A stretch of 36,212 nucleotides of DNA. It comes from Nocardia concava NBRC 100430. GTDB lineage: Bacteria; Actinomycetota; Actinomycetes; Mycobacteriales; Mycobacteriaceae. The DNA lies in NCBI RefSeq assembly GCF_000308815.1, contig NZ_BAFX01000012.1, positions 1 through 36,212 of the forward strand, read 5' to 3'. The notes under the pieces were generated by a model that saw only the letters and a program-made list of their open reading frames with translations, was not told the origin of the DNA and did no database searches. Made by a program: the position numbers and the translations under genes. Of this stretch, positions 23,052 through 32,217 are shown one piece after another (position 1 is the first letter of the stretch; every line of letters starts with the position of its first letter).

Positions 23052-24710
23052 TTATCCTATCGTCGGCCCCAGCAGGTCGTCGGCATCGGTGATGCGATAC
23101 GCATACCCCTGCTCCGCAAGGAAACGCTGACGGTGCGCGGCGTATTCGGCGTCCAGCGTGTCACGTGCGACGACGGAATAGAAGTGAGCCTGGCCGCCAT
23201 CGTGTTTGGGCCGCAGCAGCCGGCCCAGCCGCTGCGCCTCCTCCTGTCGCGATCCGAAGGTGCCCGAAACCTGCACGGCCACCGAGGCTTCCGGTAGGTC
23301 GATGGAGAAGTTGGCCACCTTCGACACCACCAGCACCGGAATCTCCCCGCGCCGGAAGGCGTCGAAGAGCTCCTCGCGCTCCTTGGTGCGGGTGGAACCC
23401 TGGATGACCGGGGCGTTCAGATGCTCGCCGAGCTCGTCCAGCTGATCCAGGTAGGCCCCGATCACCAGGCTCGGCGCGTCCTTGTGTTTGGCCAGAATCG
23501 ATTCCACCACGGGCAGTTTGGTGCGCGCGGTGGAGCACAGCTTGTAGCGCTCCTCCGGCTCGGCGGTGGCGTAGGCCATGCGCTCGGCATCGGTGAGGGT
23601 GACCCGCACCTCGACGCAGTCGGCCGGCGCGATCCAGCCCTGCGCCTCGATGTCCTTCCACGGCGCGTCATAGCGTTTCGGGCCGATCAGCGAGAACACG
23701 TCGCCCTCGCGGCCGTCCTCGCGCACCAGGGTGGCGGTCAGGCCGAGGCGGCGGCGCGACTGCAGGTCCGCGGTCATCCGGAAGACCGGCGCGGGCAGCA
23801 GGTGCACCTCGTCGTAGATGACCAGGCCCCAGTCGCGGGAGTCGAACAGCTCCAGATGCCGGTACTCGCCCTTGGTCTTTCGCGTGATCACCTGATACGT
23901 CGCGATGGTGACCGGGCGAATCTCCTTGCGCTCACCGGAGTATTCGCCGATCTCGTCCTCGGTCAGCGAGGTGCGGGCCAGCAGCTCGCGCCGCCACTGC
24001 CGCCCGGCCACGGTATTGGTGACCAGGATCAGCGTGGTCGCCTTGGCCTTGGCCATGGCCGCCGCGCCCACCATGGTCTTGCCCGCGCCACAGGGCAATA
24101 CGACGACGCCGGAGCCGCCCGCCCAGAACGAATCCGCGGCCAGCTCCTGGTAATCGCGCAGATGCCAGTCGCTGGACTCGTAATCCAGATCGATCTGATG
24201 CGCCTCGCCGTCCACGTAGCCCGCGAGATCCTCCGCGGGCCAGCCGACCTTGAGCAGCATCTGCTTGATGCGCCCGCGCTCGGAGGGGTGCACGATCACG
24301 GTGTCGTCGTCCAGGCGCGCGCCCAGCATGGGCTGAATCTTCTTGTGCCGCAGGATCTCCTCCAGCACCGCGCGATCCAGGCTGACCAGCACCAGCCCGT
24401 GCGCCGGATGCTTCACCAGCTGCAGCCGCCCGTACCGGGCCATGGTGTCCACGATGTCCACCAGCAGCGGCTGCGGCACCGCGTACCGGCTGAAGCTGAC
24501 CAGCGCGTCGACCACCTGCTCGGCGTCGTGCCCGGCCGCCCGCGCGTTCCACAACGCCAGCGGCGTCACCCGATAGGTGTGCACATGCTCGGGCGCCCGC
24601 TCCAACTCGGCGAACGGCGCAATGGCCTGCCGCGCCGCATCGGCCGACTCATGATCGACCTCCAGCAGCAGCGTCTTGTCACTCTGCACGATGAGCGGAC
24701 CGTCGGTCAC
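23052..24710 (-). CDS. ercc3: XPB/ERCC3-type DNA helicase
   Basis: This 552-aa superfamily 2 helicase belongs to the bacterial XPB family, 3'-5' ATP-dependent DNA unwinding enzymes proposed to act in repair. The N-terminal damage-recognition-like domain covers about residues 1-180. Walker A is LPCGAGKTMVG, motif II is YDEVHLL (DEVH), motif III is LTATLVREDG, and motif VI is QRLGRLLRPK. An RED-like element (REDGRE) follows motif III as in XPB. I chose GTG at 24710 (VTDGPLIVQSDK) because AGGAGG lies 4 nt upstream. The corresponding mycobacterial gene is Rv0861c. The helicase-associated gene normally next to it is 2.5 kb upstream here. Confidence 0.92.
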   Translation of the reverse strand: MTDGPLIVQSDKTLLLEVDHESADAARQAIAPFAELERAPEHVHTYRVTPLALWNARAAGHDAEQVVDALVSFSRYAVPQPLLVDIVDTMARYGRLQLVKHPAHGLVLVSLDRAVLEEILRHKKIQPMLGARLDDDTVIVHPSERGRIKQMLLKVGWPAEDLAGYVDGEAHQIDLDYESSDWHLRDYQELAADSFWAGGSGVVVLPCGAGKTMVGAAAMAKAKATTLILVTNTVAGRQWRRELLARTSLTEDEIGEYSGERKEIRPVTIATYQVITRKTKGEYRHLELFDSRDWGLVIYDEVHLLPAPVFRMTADLQSRRRLGLTATLVREDGREGDVFSLIGPKRYDAPWKDIEAQGWIAPADCVEVRVTLTDAERMAYATAEPEERYKLCSTARTKLPVVESILAKHKDAPSLVIGAYLDQLDELGEHLNAPVIQGSTRTKEREELFDAFRRGEIPVLVVSKVANFSIDLPEASVAVQVSGTFGSRQEEAQRLGRLLRPKHDGGQAHFYSVVARDTLDAEYAAHRQRFLAEQGYAYRITDADDLLGPTIG

Positions 24711-24783
24711 GACACCTCCTGGCTTGTCCGGCCCCGAACGGGCCTCAACCATTCTCCAGGAACCCACCGACAAGGCCACGTGA

Positions 24784-24811
24784 CCTGCGCCCTTTTCTCT
24801 CTGGGCGCAGG
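24784..24811. other. Orphan hairpin between divergent genes
   Basis: CCTGCGCCC and GGGCGCAGG form a perfect 9-bp stem with a 10-nt pyrimidine-rich loop. It lies between the divergent helicase and glycoside hydrolase genes, where no gene end requires a terminator. It may be a leader structure or the remnant of a lost gene's terminator. Confidence 0.5.
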
Positions 24812-24945
24812 ATTTGGCCGGTCGGGCGGGTGCCCGATTACGCGAAAACCGGTCAAGACCCGAGTTTCTGTGGCTACGATCACCCGAAACTTGGACGCAT
24901 GTCCATTTGGACTATTGACCTGATTGAACTGAACAGGGGTGCTCG

Positions 24946-26424
24946 ATGCGCGGAATCGCAGCTCGGAAACGATGGCGAGAGATCGGGCGGAGGGGAGCGG
25001 GCGTGGTCGCCGCGGTGCTCGCGGCAGCGCTGATCGCGCCCGCGGCGATTGCCACGGCAGCGCCCGACACCGCCTCGATCACACGGATCCATGCCGACGG
25101 CGCGCGGTTCGTGGATGACAGTGGCCGGGTCGTGCTGTTGCACGGCGTCAACAATGTCGACAAGGAGCCGCCTTATATAGAGGCGGGGGATGGGCTGACA
25201 CTCACGGCCGATGACGCGGCGCTGCTGGCCCGGCACGGATTCGATACGGTGCGGCTCGGCGTCTCGTTCGACGGGCTGATGCCCACCAAGGGCGTGGTCG
25301 ACACCGCCTATCTCGATCGGGTCGCCGGGGTGGTGGATACCTTGGCGCGGTACGGGATTCACACGTTGCTCGACAACCACCAGGATGGGTTGTCGAAAGT
25401 GTGGCAGGGCAACGGGTTTCCGGAGTGGGCGATTCACGCGCGGCCCGGAGCGCTCGAGCCCAATGTCGGGTTCCCGCTGTATTACCTGATGCCCAGCATG
25501 AATCAGGGCTGGGACGAGGTCTGGAACAACACCTATGGCGTGCTGGATTACCTGGGGGAGGCGCTGGGCGCGCTCGCCGCGACGATGAGCGCCCACCCGG
25601 GCGCGTTCGGGATCGAGCTGCTGAACGAGCCGTGGCCCGGCACGGCATTCCTGTCCTGCTATCCGAACGGGTGCCCGGGGTTCGACGCGAAATATCAAGC
25701 GGCCATGCAGAAATTGACCGATGCGGTGCGCGCCCGCAATGGCGATCTCATGGTGCTCTGGGAGCCGAATGTCACCTGGAACGAGACCATGCCCACCAAT
25801 CTGGGCAAGAATCCGCCGATCACCGCGCCGGATATCGCGTTCGCGCCGCACGACTACTGCATCCCCAGTCAGCTCGCCATATATATGGGACTGCCCGCGT
25901 TCCTGCGCGGCCTGTGCCCGGTGCAGCAGGGCAAGACATGGGGCAATATCGACGCCTTCACCGCTCGCACCCATCTGCCCACCCTGGTCACCGAATTCGG
26001 CGACGGTGACGCGAGCGTGCTGCGCAATACCGTGGTCAATGCCGACGACCGGTTCGTGAGCTGGCAGTACTGGCATTACTCCTCGACCTTCGGCGCGGGC
26101 GGACCGAGGCCGGATCCGTTCCTGGGCGATATCGGCAAGCAGTTGGTGCGCACCTATCCGCGGGCCACGGCGGGCACGCCCGGGCGGATGATCTTCGACG
26201 CCGACACCGGGGGCTTCGCCTACCGGTACACCCCGCGCGCCGGGACCACCGAGATCTATGTGTCCGATGTGCACTATCCGAACGGGTATGAGGTGCGGGT
26301 CGACGGCGGTCGGGTCACCTCGGCTGCGGGGGCGCGGATCGTGACGGTGGAGGCGGATTCCTCGTTGCCGGTGATCGTCCACATCAACCGTCCGGGAACG
26401 AAACCCGTTGAGGTGCCGGTGTAA
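24946..26424 (+). CDS. Secreted GH5 glycosidase, endoglycoceramidase-like
   Basis: This 492-aa secreted protein of glycoside hydrolase family 5 reads like Rhodococcus endoglycoceramidases, which cleave the sugar-ceramide bond of glycosphingolipids. A basic n-region and hydrophobic stretch (residues 1-40, end TAAP) form the signal peptide. The acid/base Glu228 is in ELLNEPWPG and the nucleophile Glu350 is in LVTEFGDG. Active-site partners NHQDG (His145) and PHDYC (His302) also fit. The C-terminal ~100 residues form a beta-sandwich-like domain. The substrate could be plant, fungal or host glycolipid. The start is ATG at 24946 behind AGGGG. Codons such as ATA, TAT and AAT are more frequent than in neighbours, suggesting acquisition. 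Confidence 0.82.
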   Translation: MRGIAARKRWREIGRRGAGVVAAVLAAALIAPAAIATAAPDTASITRIHADGARFVDDSGRVVLLHGVNNVDKEPPYIEAGDGLTLTADDAALLARHGFDTVRLGVSFDGLMPTKGVVDTAYLDRVAGVVDTLARYGIHTLLDNHQDGLSKVWQGNGFPEWAIHARPGALEPNVGFPLYYLMPSMNQGWDEVWNNTYGVLDYLGEALGALAATMSAHPGAFGIELLNEPWPGTAFLSCYPNGCPGFDAKYQAAMQKLTDAVRARNGDLMVLWEPNVTWNETMPTNLGKNPPITAPDIAFAPHDYCIPSQLAIYMGLPAFLRGLCPVQQGKTWGNIDAFTARTHLPTLVTEFGDGDASVLRNTVVNADDRFVSWQYWHYSSTFGAGGPRPDPFLGDIGKQLVRTYPRATAGTPGRMIFDADTGGFAYRYTPRAGTTEIYVSDVHYPNGYEVRVDGGRVTSAAGARIVTVEADSSLPVIVHINRPGTKPVEVPV

Positions 26425-26502
26425 CGACCGACGTGCGGGAAACGACACAGTGGGGGACACTGCTGGACGTATGACCAGATATTTCTGATCGAGAGGTATT
26501 TC

Positions 26503-26598
26503 GTGACCCCCTTCGGCCTGCTGCTGCTCGGCAACCTTCCCACCATCCTCACCAACATGACGGTGATCGGCCTGCGCATCATGACCATGCCGCATTGA
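26503..26598 (+). CDS. Possible 31-aa hydrophobic small protein
   Basis: A GTG-start frame of 31 codons has GAGAGG 6 nt upstream. The product (MTPFGLLLLGNLPTILTN...) is hydrophobic and ends IMTMPH. It is in the 268-bp gap between the glycosidase and the lipoprotein gene, same strand. No family is recognised. The good ribosome-binding site is the main support. It could be a membrane microprotein or chance. Confidence 0.35.
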   Translation: MTPFGLLLLGNLPTILTNMTVIGLRIMTMPH

Positions 26599-26692
26599 TA
26601 TAACCCGCACGTCGGATGCGGCCCCGGTCACCGCACGGGTATTCTCACCGCGTTCACAGCCGTGAACTGTTCGGTGAGAAAGGTTTTCGCTA

Positions 26693-27223
26693 GTGAAGTT
26701 CGCAGGAACGAGGACGCTGACGCGCCTCGTACTCGCCCTCGTGGCGGTGGCCGTGGCCGTGCTGGCCGCATCCGGCTGTTCGATGCTGAAGGACGCCAGC
26801 AAGTCCGATACCGCGAAGTCCAAGGTGGGTGACTGCATCAATGTGATCGAGGGTTCGGCGACGAACTCGAAGACGGCACCCGTCGCGTGCTCCGATCAGA
26901 AGGCTGTTTATGTCGTGGCCGGGGTCTACGACAAGAAGACCGAATGCAAGGAGGAGCAGACCTCCTACGAGGAGACCGTCAACGGCGGCACCACCGCGTT
27001 CCTGTGCCTGAGCCCGAACTTCAAGCAGGGCGCCTGCTACAACGAGAGCGCGACCACCGGCTACAAGTTCGTGGACTGCACCGCTCCCGAGGCCTCGTTC
27101 AAGGTGCTCAAGCGGATCGACGGCACGGCCGACGAATTCCAGTGCGACACCGCCACCGCCATCGGCTTCCGGGTCGTCCCGGACCCGAAGACGACTTTCT
27201 GCCTAGGAAACCCCAAGGGATAG
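26693..27223 (+). CDS. Cys-rich lipoprotein
   Basis: This 176-aa putative lipoprotein has a basic n-region, a long Ala/Val hydrophobic core and the lipobox LAASGC with Cys29 as the lipidation site. The mature part holds seven further Cys residues, an even spread suggesting disulfides outside the membrane. The VGDCINV segment and paired -VACS, -VDCTAPEA- repeats resemble the LppU/septum-like Cys-pair proteins of Corynebacteriales. The function is unknown. The start is GTG at 26693. A strong terminator follows, and the downstream helicase-associated gene converges on it. Confidence 0.8.
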   Translation: MKFAGTRTLTRLVLALVAVAVAVLAASGCSMLKDASKSDTAKSKVGDCINVIEGSATNSKTAPVACSDQKAVYVVAGVYDKKTECKEEQTSYEETVNGGTTAFLCLSPNFKQGACYNESATTGYKFVDCTAPEASFKVLKRIDGTADEFQCDTATAIGFRVVPDPKTTFCLGNPKG

Positions 27224-27235
27224 AACGACTCTCAG

Positions 27236-27264
27236 GCCCGGTACCCGACATTCGGGTACCGGGC
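27236..27264. terminator. Terminator between lipoprotein and helicase-associated gene
   Basis: GCCCGGTACCCG and CGGGTACCGGGC form a 12-bp perfect stem with a 5-nt loop (ACATT), followed by TCTTCT. It is 12 nt after the lipoprotein stop and 4 nt from the convergent stop. Confidence 0.85.
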
Positions 27265-27268
27265 TCTT

Positions 27269-29659
27269 CTATTCGACCAGCGCCACCGAGGCGATGCGGT
27301 GCAGCGTGAAGTGGCGGACCGCGCCGGTGACCGGGTCGAGGGCATCGAGCTGACCGCCACCGACCTTGAGCGGCTCCACCACTCGCTGCGTGGCCACGCC
27401 CTGCGCGTCCACGTAGCCGATGTGGACCGGGCGGCGGGTGCGGGCGGCCAGCTGGAGCAGGTTCAGGGTGGCGGCGGTGCTGGTGCGGGAGCCGTCGGAG
27501 CGAACGGCTTGGCCGGGACGGGCATTGGCGGCGCGCTCGCCCGCGCGCAGCTCGGCCACCAGCGATTGCAGCTGTTCGGTGCTCGGCGGATTGGGCCGCC
27601 ACTGCTGGCGCGGCTGCTGGCGGGCGGGCAGGCGCGCGCCGCGCTGGCGCAGGTCGACGATGGCGCCCGAGGAATCCTCGCCCGCCGGACTGAAGCCCGC
27701 GGCGCGCAGGCGTTCGAGTACTTCTCCAAGGGGCGCTTGGGAAATCGCGACGGTGGGGGCGACCGCACGCAGCGCGAGTTCCCCCGCGACGGGTGCGGCC
27801 AGTACCTCGGCCAGCAGCGTCGGATCCTCGCTGCGCACGAAGCTCTGCGCCATGCCCGCGCGCAGGCGGCCGTGGCGGCGGGCCACATCGTCGATGAGAT
27901 AGGTCAGCGACTGCGGGACGGGCGTGCGGGAATGCGTGGTGAACAGGTTGTGCAGTTCCGCGGCCGTCGCGCCGGCGTCCAGGGCGCGCCGCACCGAGGT
28001 GTCGCTGAGCCGGTAAACGGTTGCGGCACCGGCGGATTCGACATCGGCGACCATGGAGATCCGGTCCTGCAGCTCCGGGACCAGCGGTCCGGGCGCGATG
28101 ACCGTGAGATCGGCCTGCACCAGTACGTGGTCCACGGGCGCGGGCAGGGCGATCGCCATCTCGGATTCGGCGTCCTCGGGACTGCCGTGCAGCAGCGCCC
28201 GGCCCGCCGAGGAGACCGCCCCGCGCGCCACCAGTCCCAGCGATTCCGCTTCCGCCAGTGTGCTTTCCACGGCATCGAGCCGGTAGTGCCGCCGTCGGCG
28301 CGGCTGCCGCCAGGCCAGGATGCGACCCAGGTCGGCGGCGGAAACCTCGGTGCCGGGCGGGAATTCGGCCAGCAGCTCCAGAATGGCGCGGCGGTCGCGC
28401 AGGGCGTGGACATTGCGCAGCTCCGCCGAAAGTGCCGCCAGCGGTTTGTCATTGGCGTCGCGCAGGCCGATCATCCACGGGAACCGGTCCAGTTCCAGCC
28501 AGGCCTGGGCCAGCACCACCCAGCGGCGCGGCGGCACCACGGCCAGCCAGGCGTCGGAGGTGGTGGTGGGCGTCCAGTAGTCCTCGGTGCCGTCCCCGGC
28601 CGGCGCGGGTTCCGGGGTGCCCTTGTCGATGAGCCGTGCCGCGGCGAGGATTTCGGCCAGCAGGCCCACCCGGTTCTCGTCGATACCGGTCTGCTTGGCG
28701 ACCCGGCGCAGCTCGCGCACGCCGAGGCCGCCGGAGCGCAGCACCGGCGCGGGCGCCTGGCCCAGCACGTCGAGGATCGAGGCGCAGTGCCGCAGCAGCT
28801 CTCCCACCTCGCCCGCGGCCACGGCGTTGATATCGGCGGGCGCGTGCTTGGTGGCATCCGGATGCGGGGGCGTGAGCGCGTGCGGATCGGTGACCGGCTC
28901 CTGGCGCAGCACCTGGCCGACCGCGACCGGCAGCTCGACGGTCTCCTCGTCGATCCAGTTCAGCAGGCGGCGGGCGAGCAGCCGCTGCACCGGGCGGTCG
29001 CTCGCGGTGCCGGGCGCGGCGTCGCGGGTGCGGCCGCGCGGGCCGGTGGCGGCCAGCTTCTCGAGCAGGGCGCGTTCCTGCGGCGTGGATTCGGCCAGGG
29101 CCGCGGCGATCTCGGGTTCGGTCAGCGCGTCGGGGAGTTCGGTGGTGCTGCCCAGCGGCCACGGCAGCGCCTCCTGAGCGGAGGGCGTCACGCGCAGCGC
29201 GGTGTCCGGGCCCCAGACCAGGGCGCGGGCGCGCAGCTTCTGCAGCGCCGCGTTGACCGTCGCCGCCGGAACCCGATCCGAGAGCAGTTTGCGCAGGGTC
29301 TTGGCGGGCAGCGGCTGCCCGTGGCGGCCGTCGCCGGCGCCTTGTACGACAAGGGTTTCGATGATCGCGAGGTCGAGGGTGTCGAGTTCGTCGCCGGCGC
29401 GCAGCACCGAGGCGCGCTGTTCGGTGCGCGCGGCCAGCACCGCCATCGAGGCGGGTAGGGGGACGGCCAGATCGGGGCGCAGCTCGAGCAGCGTGACGAG
29501 ATCCGCGTCGGCGCGCTTGGAAAGCCATTCGGCCAGAGTCAGATCGGCGCGCGCGGCGGCCGACTTGGACTTCTTGGCGGGGGCCGTCGTCTCCGCGTCG
29601 GCCGGGGCAGCAGTGGAAGCCCCATTGCCGATCTCGGCGGGGGAGGGTGTTTCGGTCAC
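27269..29659 (-). CDS. Helicase-associated domain protein (XPB partner)
   Basis: This 796-aa protein resembles mycobacterial Rv0862c, labelled helicase C-terminal or XPB/Ssl2-like, though it has no ATPase motifs. An Ala/Lys-rich linker (about residues 1-40) precedes LTLAEWLSKRADADLVTLLELRPDLAVPLP, which fits winged-helix-type segments. The C-terminal part has LVQADLTVIAPGPLVPEL, ARRHGRLRAG and a WYL-like module (RPVHIGYVDAQG...VVEPLKVGGGQLDALDPVTGAVRHFTLHRI). It likely binds nucleic acid and works with the XPB helicase at 23052-24710, its usual neighbour. The start is GTG at 29659 with only weak GGGTGAA upstream, so the exact N-terminus is uncertain. Confidence 0.82.
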   Translation of the reverse strand: MTETPSPAEIGNGASTAAPADAETTAPAKKSKSAAARADLTLAEWLSKRADADLVTLLELRPDLAVPLPASMAVLAARTEQRASVLRAGDELDTLDLAIIETLVVQGAGDGRHGQPLPAKTLRKLLSDRVPAATVNAALQKLRARALVWGPDTALRVTPSAQEALPWPLGSTTELPDALTEPEIAAALAESTPQERALLEKLAATGPRGRTRDAAPGTASDRPVQRLLARRLLNWIDEETVELPVAVGQVLRQEPVTDPHALTPPHPDATKHAPADINAVAAGEVGELLRHCASILDVLGQAPAPVLRSGGLGVRELRRVAKQTGIDENRVGLLAEILAAARLIDKGTPEPAPAGDGTEDYWTPTTTSDAWLAVVPPRRWVVLAQAWLELDRFPWMIGLRDANDKPLAALSAELRNVHALRDRRAILELLAEFPPGTEVSAADLGRILAWRQPRRRRHYRLDAVESTLAEAESLGLVARGAVSSAGRALLHGSPEDAESEMAIALPAPVDHVLVQADLTVIAPGPLVPELQDRISMVADVESAGAATVYRLSDTSVRRALDAGATAAELHNLFTTHSRTPVPQSLTYLIDDVARRHGRLRAGMAQSFVRSEDPTLLAEVLAAPVAGELALRAVAPTVAISQAPLGEVLERLRAAGFSPAGEDSSGAIVDLRQRGARLPARQQPRQQWRPNPPSTEQLQSLVAELRAGERAANARPGQAVRSDGSRTSTAATLNLLQLAARTRRPVHIGYVDAQGVATQRVVEPLKVGGGQLDALDPVTGAVRHFTLHRIASVALVE

Positions 29660-29717
29660 TTCACCCGATCCATCGGGCGTGACGCGGGCATGGTGACACC
29701 GTGCGCGGGCGCGGTTC

Positions 29718-29779
29718 AGCGGCCGCCGCGGAGACCAGGCGGAGATGTAGAGCCTGGAGTCGTATGCGCGGCGGCCGCT
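29718..29779 (-). other. Large nested hairpin between two minus-strand genes
   Basis: A perfect 13-bp inverted repeat (AGCGGCCGCCGCG at 29718-29730, CGCGGCGGCCGCT at 29767-29779) encloses an inner 6-bp stem (CCAGGC 29735-29740, GCCTGG 29752-29757). It lies downstream of the small gene at 29826-30014 and upstream of the helicase-associated gene, so it could end one transcript or structure the leader of the next. Confidence 0.55.
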
Positions 29780-29825
29780 CGGGAACGAGCGCCGTTAACC
29801 GCATGGTTGTCGGTCGTGCGTCGAA

Positions 29826-30014
29826 TCAGCGGTTGACGATGGTGTGCGGGTGCACGTAGGGCAGCTGATCGACCGGCAGCGGGAACTCCGTGTCCTCGCC
29901 GTACGGGGACAGACCGCCGGAGCGGGTCGAGGAGAGTTCCGTGACCGCGTGATCGCCGTTGGCCATCTCGGGCCAGCCATTGTCGACATAGGGCTTGTTC
30001 GATTTGTTCACCAC
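29826..30014 (-). CDS. Small conserved hypothetical protein (62 aa)
   Basis: The 62-aa product starts at two adjacent GTG codons (VVNKSNKPYVDNGWPEM) and contains VTELSSTRSGGLSPYGEDTEFPLP followed by DQLPYVHPHTIVNR. It is hydrophilic, with no signal or membrane segment. It looks like a short conserved protein of Corynebacteriales near the XPB/rpf region, possibly the Rv0863 position, but I do not know a function. A longer frame to 30080 exists; I prefer 30014 because the family-like part begins there, though the ribosome-binding site is weak. Confidence 0.6.
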   Translation of the reverse strand: MVNKSNKPYVDNGWPEMANGDHAVTELSSTRSGGLSPYGEDTEFPLPVDQLPYVHPHTIVNR

Positions 30015-30165
30015 GCGCTCATTCTGGCATGCGGGGTACAAGACCGCCGCCTCCGGCACCCGGAAGTTTGCCCCCGCCACGGCGTTCCGCCAGCAACTCG
30101 AAACAACTCTCGTGACTCTCAGGGGCTGACGCCCCTGAAACCCAATGGGGTGGGGTGAGAAACAC

Positions 30166-30199
30166 GAAGGCCCCGCATCGTCTTTGATGCGGGGCCTTC
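30166..30199 (-). terminator. Terminator of the rpf gene
   Basis: GAAGGCCCCGCATC and GATGCGGGGCCTTC form a perfect 14-bp stem with a 6-nt loop, 20 nt beyond the rpf stop. A smaller hairpin (TCAGGGGC / GCCCCTGA) lies at 30119-30138. Confidence 0.85.
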
Positions 30200-30219
30200 A
30201 TGTGGAGGGAACGTGGTTG

Positions 30220-31194
<975 letters not shown>

Positions 31195-31197
31195 TTA

Positions 31198-31213
31198 TGT
31201 GACGAAGATCACA
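31198..31213. promoter_or_regulatory. Crp/GlxR (cAMP receptor) binding site
   Basis: TGTGACGAAGATCACA is a perfect TGTGA-N6-TCACA palindrome. It lies about 350 bp upstream of the rpf start, at the far end of its leader. Crp control of rpfA is established in M. tuberculosis. A weaker symmetric element (GTCAC-N6-GTGAC) lies at 31172-31187. The site could also affect the small membrane protein gene, which ends at 31257 on the same strand. Confidence 0.8.
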
Positions 31214-31256
31214 CGCATGCTCGGGTAACGAAGTGGGCAATCCACGTGTCGCGCCG

Positions 31257-31487
31257 TCAGCGCTTGCGGCGACCCGACCACAGCGCGTAGACGAGCGCGA
31301 GCAGGAACCCCAGCGGCGCGCACATGGCCAGGAGGTAGAGCCACAGTCCCGGCTTCGAGTCGGACAGCAGGCCGATGCCGAAGATTGCGAAAACGGCCAG
31401 CAATCCAATCGCGAACAGGCCCATGGCGATCAGGAGCAGCGGGCTCGACGAACCGCGAGGCCCCTGCTTGGAAGAGGTGTCGGACAC
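31257..31487 (-). CDS. Small two-span membrane protein (76 aa)
   Basis: The 76-aa product has a polar N-terminus (SDTSSKQGPRGSSS), two hydrophobic spans (about 17-40 and 48-68) and a basic tail (SGRRKR), so both ends should be cytoplasmic. It is not a recognised family. It lies between the rpf promoter and the divergent cold-shock gene. The start is GTG at 31487; TACGGT lies 6 nt upstream (31499-31494), so the transcript may be leaderless. Coding bias is good. Confidence 0.65.
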   Translation of the reverse strand: MSDTSSKQGPRGSSSPLLLIAMGLFAIGLLAVFAIFGIGLLSDSKPGLWLYLLAMCAPLGFLLALVYALWSGRRKR

Positions 31488-31531
31488 CTTCAGACCGTAA
31501 AACTGATGTGCTCGCGCTATTCACACCGGGG

Positions 31532-31537
31532 TAGACT
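31532..31537 (+). promoter_or_regulatory. Possible -10 of the cold-shock gene; long leader 31540-31671
   Basis: TAGACT fits TANNNT. If used, it leaves a 5' untranslated region of about 130 nt before the cold-shock start. Long leaders that refold with temperature are typical for cold-shock genes. No second gene is seen in the stretch. Confidence 0.4.
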
Positions 31538-31671
31538 CAGGGACATTCGCGTCCTGCATAGCTGTGTGGGGCGCGTTCTTTTCGCAAACGGAAAGGTCGG
31601 GGGCATCCGTGCCCGCGGCCAGGAATGTGCCCGGCACTGGCTCGGGCTCGAATGACGAACGGGTGAGCGCA

Positions 31672-32124
31672 GTGCCGACCGGCAAGGTGAAGTGGTACGA
31701 CGTCGAAAAGGGCTTCGGCTTCCTTTCCCAGGATGAGGGTGAGGACGTCTACGTTCGATCGTCGGCGCTGCCCGATGGAGTCGAGGCGCTCAAGCCCGGC
31801 CAGCGTGTCGAATTCGGGATGGCCGCGGGTCGCCGTGGGCCGCAGGCGCTTTCGCTGAAGCTGCTGGAGACCCCGCCCTCGCTGCGCGAGGAGCGCGGTG
31901 AGCGCGGCGGCCGGGGCGAGCGCGGGGACCGCCGCGGCGGCCGCAACGAGGGCCCCATCACCCGCAAGACTCCCGACGAGCTGCACGGCCTCATCGAGGA
32001 CATGATCACGTTGCTGGAGACCAAGGTTCAGCCGGATCTGCGCCGCGGCAAGTACCCGGACCGCAAGACCTCCCAGCGCATCGCCGAAGTGGTGCGCGGC
32101 GTCGCCCGCGAGCTGGACCACTAG
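31672..32124 (+). CDS. cspB: Cold-shock domain protein with RGG-like linker and helical tail
   Basis: This 150-aa protein begins with a cold-shock domain (residues 1-65). It has the RNP-1 motif KGFGFLSQ and an RNP-2-like DVYVRSSAL, in which the usual VFVH reads VYVR. It should bind single-stranded RNA or DNA as a chaperone. Unlike short CspA proteins it has an Arg/Gly/Glu-rich linker (about 73-97, [16 protein letters not shown]) and a C-terminal helical module ([16 protein letters not shown]...[17 protein letters not shown]). The layout matches mycobacterial Rv0871. I chose GTG at 31672 ([10 protein letters not shown]); GTG at 31663 is also possible. A strong terminator follows. Confidence 0.85.
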   Translation: MPTGKVKWYDVEKGFGFLSQDEGEDVYVRSSALPDGVEALKPGQRVEFGMAAGRRGPQALSLKLLETPPSLREERGERGGRGERGDRRGGRNEGPITRKTPDELHGLIEDMITLLETKVQPDLRRGKYPDRKTSQRIAEVVRGVARELDH

Positions 32125-32163
32125 GTCGGAGCGGCTGGGCCGCAGGGCCTTACGGACGCAAAG

Positions 32164-32200
32164 AACGCTGCCCCGGTGACATGATCACCGGGGCAGCGTT
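32164..32200. terminator. Strong terminator after the cold-shock gene
   Basis: AACGCTGCCCCGGTGA and TCACCGGGGCAGCGTT form a perfect 16-bp stem with a 5-nt loop, followed by a T tract on the plus strand. The convergent gene ends 17 nt further on. Confidence 0.92.
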
Positions 32201-32217
32201 TTTGGTAAGGGGCGAGC

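Noticed and set aside
27299..29458. 719-codon plus-strand frame opposite the helicase-associated gene
   Set aside because: Arg/Gly/Ala-rich shadow with no family features; the minus-strand product is coherent.
30119..30138. Small TCAGGGGC/GCCCCTGA hairpin beyond the rpf terminator
   Set aside because: No T tract and no gene end nearby; probably a secondary or chance structure.
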